Assembly (NCBI GenBank): GCA_934247935.1
Contig: CAKQKE010000001.1
Span: 364,854 to 428,853, forward strand
Direction: 5' to 3'
From: an uncultured Clostridia bacterium
GTDB lineage: Bacteria; Bacillota; Clostridia; Christensenellales; Borkfalkiaceae
DNA length: 64,000 nt
In this document: positions 60,172 to 64,000 of the stretch, in pieces
Layout: each line of letters starts with the position of its first letter
How positions within the stretch are numbered: position 1 is the first letter of the stretch
Notes under the pieces: generated by a model
The model's input: only the letters and a program-made list of their open reading frames with translations
What the model was told of the DNA's origin: nothing
Database searches by the model: none
Translations under genes and position numbers: made by a program

Positions 60172-61725
60172 TTATTTAATGCCGAGAGTGTCCAGAAATC
60201 TCGTCAAAGCGAGGTTGCCTTCGGCATCTTTTTTATACACCGACGTGTTGTCCAGAATTTTGGCGCACACGTGATTTATATAGTCGGTAGTGATTTGTTG
60301 AGCCTCTTCTGCCGAGTTTACGACGGGATGCTGTTTTACAAGCACGTCTATCATATATCTGTGGACGTAAAGAGGGTTGCCCTCGGTGAAAATCGAATCT
60401 CTGTCATAAGCGACTTTTTTGGTGAGGATATCCTGAATATCGCTCATTTGCTTTTTAAGTCTGCCGGGCAAAATATACAAGCCCATCGCCTCGATAAGAC
60501 CTATGCCCTCTTTTTTGATATTGTGATATTCGGGATGAGCGTGATAAATTCCGTCGGGATACTGCTCGCTGGTCATGTTGTTTCTCAAAATCAAATCGAT
60601 GCAATATCTGTTATCGTCGGTAAACCTGACCGATGGCGTAACCGTGTTGTGTCTTACTCCGTCTGCGGTTTTACCGATTATGTTTGCGCTTTCGTCGGAA
60701 TAATTTTCCCATTTTTCGATTATATCGCCCGCAAGCGCGACAACCGTGTTTCTGTTAAATCCAGTGAGATGAATTACGGTGTTGTACCAATCCAACAAAC
60801 CTACTTCTACGTCGGGATATTCTTCGCTTTTGAATTCTTTAATAACGCCCGCATGGTGCATTGGCATTAAATGCTTGCCGCCCTGGAAATGCTCGTGATT
60901 AAGTATCGAACCGCCTACTATAGGCAAATCGGCGTTGCTGCCGATGAAATAGTTGGGGAACAATTCGATGAAATCGCAAAGTTTTTCGATTGTCTTTCTG
61001 TTGATGCTCATCGGCACGTGCTTACCGAATACTATGCAGTGTTCTTCATAATATTGATAAGGAGAATATTGCATAAACCACTCTTCGCCGGCAAGTTTAA
61101 GGGAGATAATCCTTAAATTGCCTCTTGCGGGGTGAGTGAGCGTACCTTTAAAGCCCTCGTTTTCTCTGCACAAAAGGCACTTGGGATATTTTTTGCTCTT
61201 CTGAGCAGTCGCTTGCAATAATTTTGCAATATCTTTATTGTCTTTTTCGGGCTTTGATAAGTTTATAGTAATTTCGAGTTTGTTGCTGCCGTCTTTATAC
61301 TCCCACAAAATGTTTCTGTCGATTGCGGTTTTTTGAATGTAGTTGTTTTTGATGCTTAAATCGAACAAGTACGAACAAGCCGATTGCGGTCCGAGCCTTT
61401 CTTTCAAAGTGTTGAATACGTTGTTTACGTCGGAAGGTCTGGGAGAAACCAAACCCATAATGTAAGTGGCGTAAATGTCGGCATACGGCTCTTCTACGAT
61501 GTTGTTTTCTACTGCGTATTGCTTAATTTCTGAATATATGCTGTCGGGCACTTTTAAGTCGGCAATATAGGACAAATCGGGCAATTCGTCGGCATCGAGC
61601 GGGTCTTCGAGTTTCAACTCGAAAAGCAATGAATTGCGCACGTACACCTCGTCAAGCGCACCGAGATGCAAATGAAGTTTTGCATACGTAACGATTTTTT
61701 CCGTCAATAATCTTCCGTCAATCAT
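60172..61725 (-). CDS. galT: UDP-glucose--hexose-1-phosphate uridylyltransferase (class II GalT)
   Basis: A 517-residue enzyme of the long Bacillota GalT class. It exchanges UMP between UDP-glucose and galactose-1-phosphate in the Leloir pathway. The catalytic histidine region is GGSILNHEHFQGGKHLMPMH (near residue 280). An LGPQSACSYLFDLS stretch and a PHRGN-like THPARGNLRI segment are typical. No galK or galE is present in the window. An operator-like palindrome lies upstream. Confidence 0.95.
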   Translation of the reverse strand: MIDGRLLTEKIVTYAKLHLHLGALDEVYVRNSLLFELKLEDPLDADELPDLSYIADLKVPDSIYSEIKQYAVENNIVEEPYADIYATYIMGLVSPRPSDVNNVFNTLKERLGPQSACSYLFDLSIKNNYIQKTAIDRNILWEYKDGSNKLEITINLSKPEKDNKDIAKLLQATAQKSKKYPKCLLCRENEGFKGTLTHPARGNLRIISLKLAGEEWFMQYSPYQYYEEHCIVFGKHVPMSINRKTIEKLCDFIELFPNYFIGSNADLPIVGGSILNHEHFQGGKHLMPMHHAGVIKEFKSEEYPDVEVGLLDWYNTVIHLTGFNRNTVVALAGDIIEKWENYSDESANIIGKTADGVRHNTVTPSVRFTDDNRYCIDLILRNNMTSEQYPDGIYHAHPEYHNIKKEGIGLIEAMGLYILPGRLKKQMSDIQDILTKKVAYDRDSIFTEGNPLYVHRYMIDVLVKQHPVVNSAEEAQQITTDYINHVCAKILDNTSVYKKDAEGNLALTRFLDTLGIK

Positions 61726-61757
61726 AATTACCTCTTAAACGTAAAATATATTACAAA

Positions 61758-61771
61758 CCTTATTGATAAGG
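61758..61771 (-). promoter_or_regulatory. Operator-like palindrome before galT
   Basis: CCTTAT TG ATAAGG (6-bp arms) lies 12 bp downstream of a minus-strand -10 box TATAAT (61789-61784). This covers about +5 to +18 and could bind a repressor. The -35 is weak. Confidence 0.4.
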
Positions 61772-61958
61772 GATTGTTACATCATTATACGGTAAACGCT
61801 TTAAATTCGTGCATTAATCCGTCCGCGTAATATAATATCACAACGCAATTTTATTTGCAAATAATTTTCAAGTAAAACAAATAATTATTTTATACTATTT
61901 CGTTTTTTATGCGTTTTACGTCTTGTTGTTGCGTTAAATTTTTTTAGATAAAATTGAA

Positions 61959-62004
61959 AACCCGCTTGCAATCACTTCCGCTTTAAAGGTTTTGCAAACG
62001 GGTA
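61959..62004 (-). terminator. Terminator of the VTT-domain gene
   Basis: Inverted repeat ACCCGCTTGCAA / TTTGCAAACGGGT with one mismatched pair, a 19-nt loop and a T-rich tail on the minus strand. Apart from this, 61790-62081 shows no gene. Confidence 0.6.
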
Positions 62005-62081
62005 AAATATATACTGATTTTAAGTGAAATGTGATTTTAAAATTCGTCGTTTTTCGCTTGAAAAAACCATATATAATAATG

Positions 62082-63005
62082 TTATTCTTTTTTGTCCTTT
62101 TTCTTTGTAAGTAAACTTTCCAACTTATCGCCGTATTTATAAACGAAATAAGCAAAAAGCGCGGTTGCAATTATTAAAATACCCCACACGATAATCCCCC
62201 AAACGGTGTTGTACGGTATCAAATTGCCGTTTACCGAATAAGCGGTCGTAAAGGTGGAAATTATCCTCGAAACGGTGACCATTATCACGAAATATCTCAC
62301 CGACATAGACGACAAACCCGAAACGAAACACAAAATATCGTCTGGGAAAAACGGCAACAAAAACATTAGCGTAAGCACCGCTTTATCTTTGCCTTTAATA
62401 AGTTGCAAACCCTTGTCGATATTTTCCTTTCCCGCGACGAAAGCCGCCACTTTATAACCAAGTTTTCTGCCGATAAAATAAGCGATAAACGTACCAGCCA
62501 TTATGCCTATCAGCGAATATACTCCGCCCCAAAACGGACCGAACAACGCAACTCCCGCGCCTATTGCCACGACGCCGGGAATAGGTAAAACGACAACTTG
62601 AAAAATTTGCATCGATATAAATATAATGACCGCATAAATACCGAAACTCGAAATATAATTTCTTAATGACTCGACGCTATCGATTTTATCCCAAAATCCC
62701 GTCGCTTTAAGTATATAAATGACAAGCAGACAAATCGTTATAAACACAAGACAAGTAAAAGTGAGCCTGTAAATAAAATTTTTATCGGTTTTTCTGAATA
62801 TTATACCGAGTATTGTCACGCATACGGATAATATAATCATCGTCAATTTAAGTATAAACGAATGATTTTTAATGAATGTATAATCGAAAGCATCTATGCA
62901 TTTTACCGAAAACACCGCCGTTAAAACGCCGAGCAACACAAACGTTATCACCCCGGCAATTTCGGTCAGAATGTTGATTTTTTTATTTAATCGGTCGTTT
63001 TTCAT
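62082..63005 (-). CDS. VTT/DedA-like (TVP38/TMEM64 family) membrane protein
   Basis: A 307-residue membrane protein with about seven hydrophobic segments. The VTT core is VVVLPIPGVVAIGAGVALFGPFWGGVYSLIGIMAGTFIAYFIGRKLGYK, followed by LLPFFPDDILCFVSGLSSMSVRYFVI. Members are thought to scramble or translocate lipids. The N-terminal ~110 residues (three helices) are an extension before the core. The ATG at 63005 was preferred over an upstream start at 63035. It is 30 bp from rnhA. Confidence 0.92.
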   Translation of the reverse strand: MKNDRLNKKINILTEIAGVITFVLLGVLTAVFSVKCIDAFDYTFIKNHSFILKLTMIILSVCVTILGIIFRKTDKNFIYRLTFTCLVFITICLLVIYILKATGFWDKIDSVESLRNYISSFGIYAVIIFISMQIFQVVVLPIPGVVAIGAGVALFGPFWGGVYSLIGIMAGTFIAYFIGRKLGYKVAAFVAGKENIDKGLQLIKGKDKAVLTLMFLLPFFPDDILCFVSGLSSMSVRYFVIMVTVSRIISTFTTAYSVNGNLIPYNTVWGIIVWGILIIATALFAYFVYKYGDKLESLLTKKKDKKE

Positions 63006-63035
63006 AATACTATAGTATATTGCATAATCGCGCAA

Positions 63036-63485
63036 TTAATCGCAATTTAACGAAAATTTATCCCTTTGCGTCGTCGCTAATTTGTCGCAACGGTTGTTAT
63101 ATTCGTTGTCACTGTGCCCTTTTACTTTGTTGAACGTAACTTGGTGTTTTTCAAGTAGTGATAAAAGCATTTGCCACAAATCGACGTTTTTTACTTCTTT
63201 TTTATCTGCGGTTCTCCAACTGCTTTCCTTCCAATTATTCAGCCAACCTTCGTTTAAAGCATTTACAATATACGCCGAATCGGTATAAAGTTGTACCATG
63301 CACGGCTCTTTCAATTGGTTAAGCGCGCTGATTACTCCCGTAAGTTCCATACGATTATTTGTAGTATTCGCCTCGCCTCCCGAAATGACCTTTTCGATAC
63401 CTTTATAAATTAAAATTGCACCCCAACCGCCGGCACCGGGATTGCCCGAGCATGCCCCGTCGGTGTAAATTTGCACTTCTTTCAT
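63036..63485 (-). CDS. rnhA: Ribonuclease HI
   Basis: A 149-residue RNase H that cuts RNA in RNA-DNA hybrids. The catalytic acids are D9 (YTDGACSGNPGAGGWGA), E47 (NNRMELTG) and D69 (LYTDSAYI), with a C-terminal VKGHSDNEYNNRCDKLA segment giving the conserved His and Asp. The length is normal. Confidence 0.96.
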   Translation of the reverse strand: MKEVQIYTDGACSGNPGAGGWGAILIYKGIEKVISGGEANTTNNRMELTGVISALNQLKEPCMVQLYTDSAYIVNALNEGWLNNWKESSWRTADKKEVKNVDLWQMLLSLLEKHQVTFNKVKGHSDNEYNNRCDKLATTQRDKFSLNCD

Positions 63486-63527
63486 ATGCTAATCCTTAAA
63501 ATTATTTAAAATTATTGATAAATTCTA

Positions 63528-63556
63528 TTGACTTAAAACGAATTATGTAATATAAT
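63528..63556 (+). promoter_or_regulatory. SigmaA promoter of tRNA-Trp
   Basis: TTGACT (63528-63533), 17 bp, TATAAT (63551-63556), 13 bp before the mature 5' end. Confidence 0.75.
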
Positions 63557-63569
63557 AATTCTGTTGTTT

Positions 63570-63644
63570 AGGGGAGTGGCTCAACGGTAGAGTAGCGGTC
63601 TCCAAAACCGTAGGTTGCGTGTTCGAATCGCGTCTCCCCTGCCA
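63570..63644 (+). tRNA. tRNA-Trp (CCA)
   Basis: A 75-nt tRNA with acceptor AGGGGAG/CTCCCCT, discriminator G (a known tRNA-Trp identity base), encoded CCA, and anticodon stem GCGGT/ACCGT around loop CTCCAAA. Its last 18 bases recur in the downstream tandem repeat. Confidence 0.95.
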
Positions 63645-64000
63645 AAACAAAGCATTGCACTTTAGTGTGATGCTTTTTTTGTCGGAAAAAAGCGATGAGA
63701 ACACACAGTGTTCGTCTATTTGCGTAAGCAAATATTTGACTTTTTTATCGGTTTTTACAAGTGATTTTATCAATCCCGCTTTTTATGAGCGTCTTGCTTA
63801 TTTAGTCAATATCGCGTCTCCCCTGCCAAAACAAAGCATTGCACTTTAGTGTGATGCTTTTTTTGTCGGAAAAAGCGATGAGAACACGCAGTGTTCGTCT
63901 ATTTGCATAAGCAAATATTTGACTTTTTATCGGTTTTTACAAGTGATTTTATCAATCCCGCTTTTTATGAGCGTCTTGCTTATTTAGTCAATATCGCGTC
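63627..64000 (+). repeat. Tandem repeat containing the tRNA-Trp 3' end (182-184 bp unit)
   Basis: Unit 1 is 63627-63810 (184 bp), unit 2 is 63811-63992 (182 bp), and a third begins at 63993 and leaves the window. Each begins with the last 18 bases of tRNA-Trp. The copies differ by two substitutions and two one-base homopolymer indels. Each unit contains a terminator-like hairpin (AAAGCAT...ATGCTTT and T7) and two further hairpins (GAACAC/GTGTTC and ATTTGC/GCAAAT). Both substitutions fall in the loops of the latter two. Confidence 0.9.
63652..63681 (+). terminator. Terminator of tRNA-Trp
   Basis: Hairpin AAAGCAT TG CACT...AGTG TG ATGCTTT followed by T residues. It is repeated in the second copy at about 63836-63865. 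Confidence 0.7.

Noticed and set aside
63543..63849. ORFs over tRNA-Trp and the tandem repeat
   Set aside because: Both read through the tRNA or the repeat units. The GRRDSNTQPTVLETATLPLSHSP type peptide is a well-known tRNA artefact.
63627..64000. CRISPR array at the window end
   Set aside because: The repeat unit is 182-184 bp and near-identical throughout, with no short repeats separated by unique spacers.

Overview
The window looks like the chromosome of an uncultured, low-GC, spore-forming member of the Clostridia (Bacillota). The grounds are Bacillota-type gene content and order (spoIIA, spoVA, spoIIIA, dacF, spoIVB, recN, argR), an IspH-S1 fusion gene, a T-box upstream of pheST, a DinR/LexA-type SOS box, and a strong preference for A/T-ending codons. 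No phage, insertion sequence or CRISPR array is visible. The genus cannot be named from the sequence alone.

Layout. 1-1.5 kb: tail of an AraC-type regulator, then a MscS channel. 1.6-14.2 kb: mixed housekeeping genes (tRNA-Leu, M3-like lipoprotein peptidase, UPF0371, DegV, TRIC-like protein, glycerate kinase, an SOS-controlled DNA polymerase IV pair, an Mrp ATPase pair, an ABC exporter). 14.6-16.5 kb: typA. 16.6-27.9 kb: a seven-gene minus-strand operon, pheS-pheT-U32-mutS2-membrane protein-cysteine desulfurase-thiI, behind one promoter and a Phe T-box. 28.1-46.1 kb: a sporulation and housekeeping block on the minus strand: spoIIIAA-AH, yqhY, nusB, folD, ispA, tlyA, nadK, argR, recN, spoIVB, spoIIM-like, dacF, spoIIAA-AB-sigF, spoVAC-AD-AE. 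46.2-49.1 kb: MATE exporter, zinc-ribbon membrane protein and a six-tRNA cluster. 49.4-60.1 kb: a small YjzC-like gene, then a minus-strand run with a biotin-dependent Na+-pump decarboxylase cluster (carboxyltransferase, gamma, biotin carrier, beta, alpha) followed by surE, a flavoprotein, cmk, plsC and ispH-rpsA. 60.2-63.5 kb: galT, a VTT-domain membrane protein and rnhA. 63.5-64.0 kb: tRNA-Trp, whose 3' end is repeated in a ~183-bp tandem unit that runs off the window.

How the genes work together. The sporulation block holds the forespore switch (SpoIIAA/AB/SigmaF), the SpoIIIA engulfment channel, the SpoIVB signalling protease and the SpoVA dipicolinate-uptake proteins, so the organism very probably forms endospores. 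Promoter-like sequences fit the expected sigma factors: SigmaH before spoIIAA, SigmaF/G before dacF, SigmaE before spoIIIAA. Several promoters lie so close to the start codon, with no Shine-Dalgarno sequence, that the mRNA should be leaderless. The decarboxylase cluster would couple decarboxylation to Na+ export. Its combination of two different carboxyltransferase types with one Na+ pump is the most unusual metabolic feature.

Most promising for follow-up: the predicted leaderless sporulation transcripts, including a 28-codon ORF coupled to spoVAC; the tRNA-Trp tail repeat; the mixed carboxyltransferase/Na+-pump cluster; and a tRNA-Leu with an AAG anticodon.
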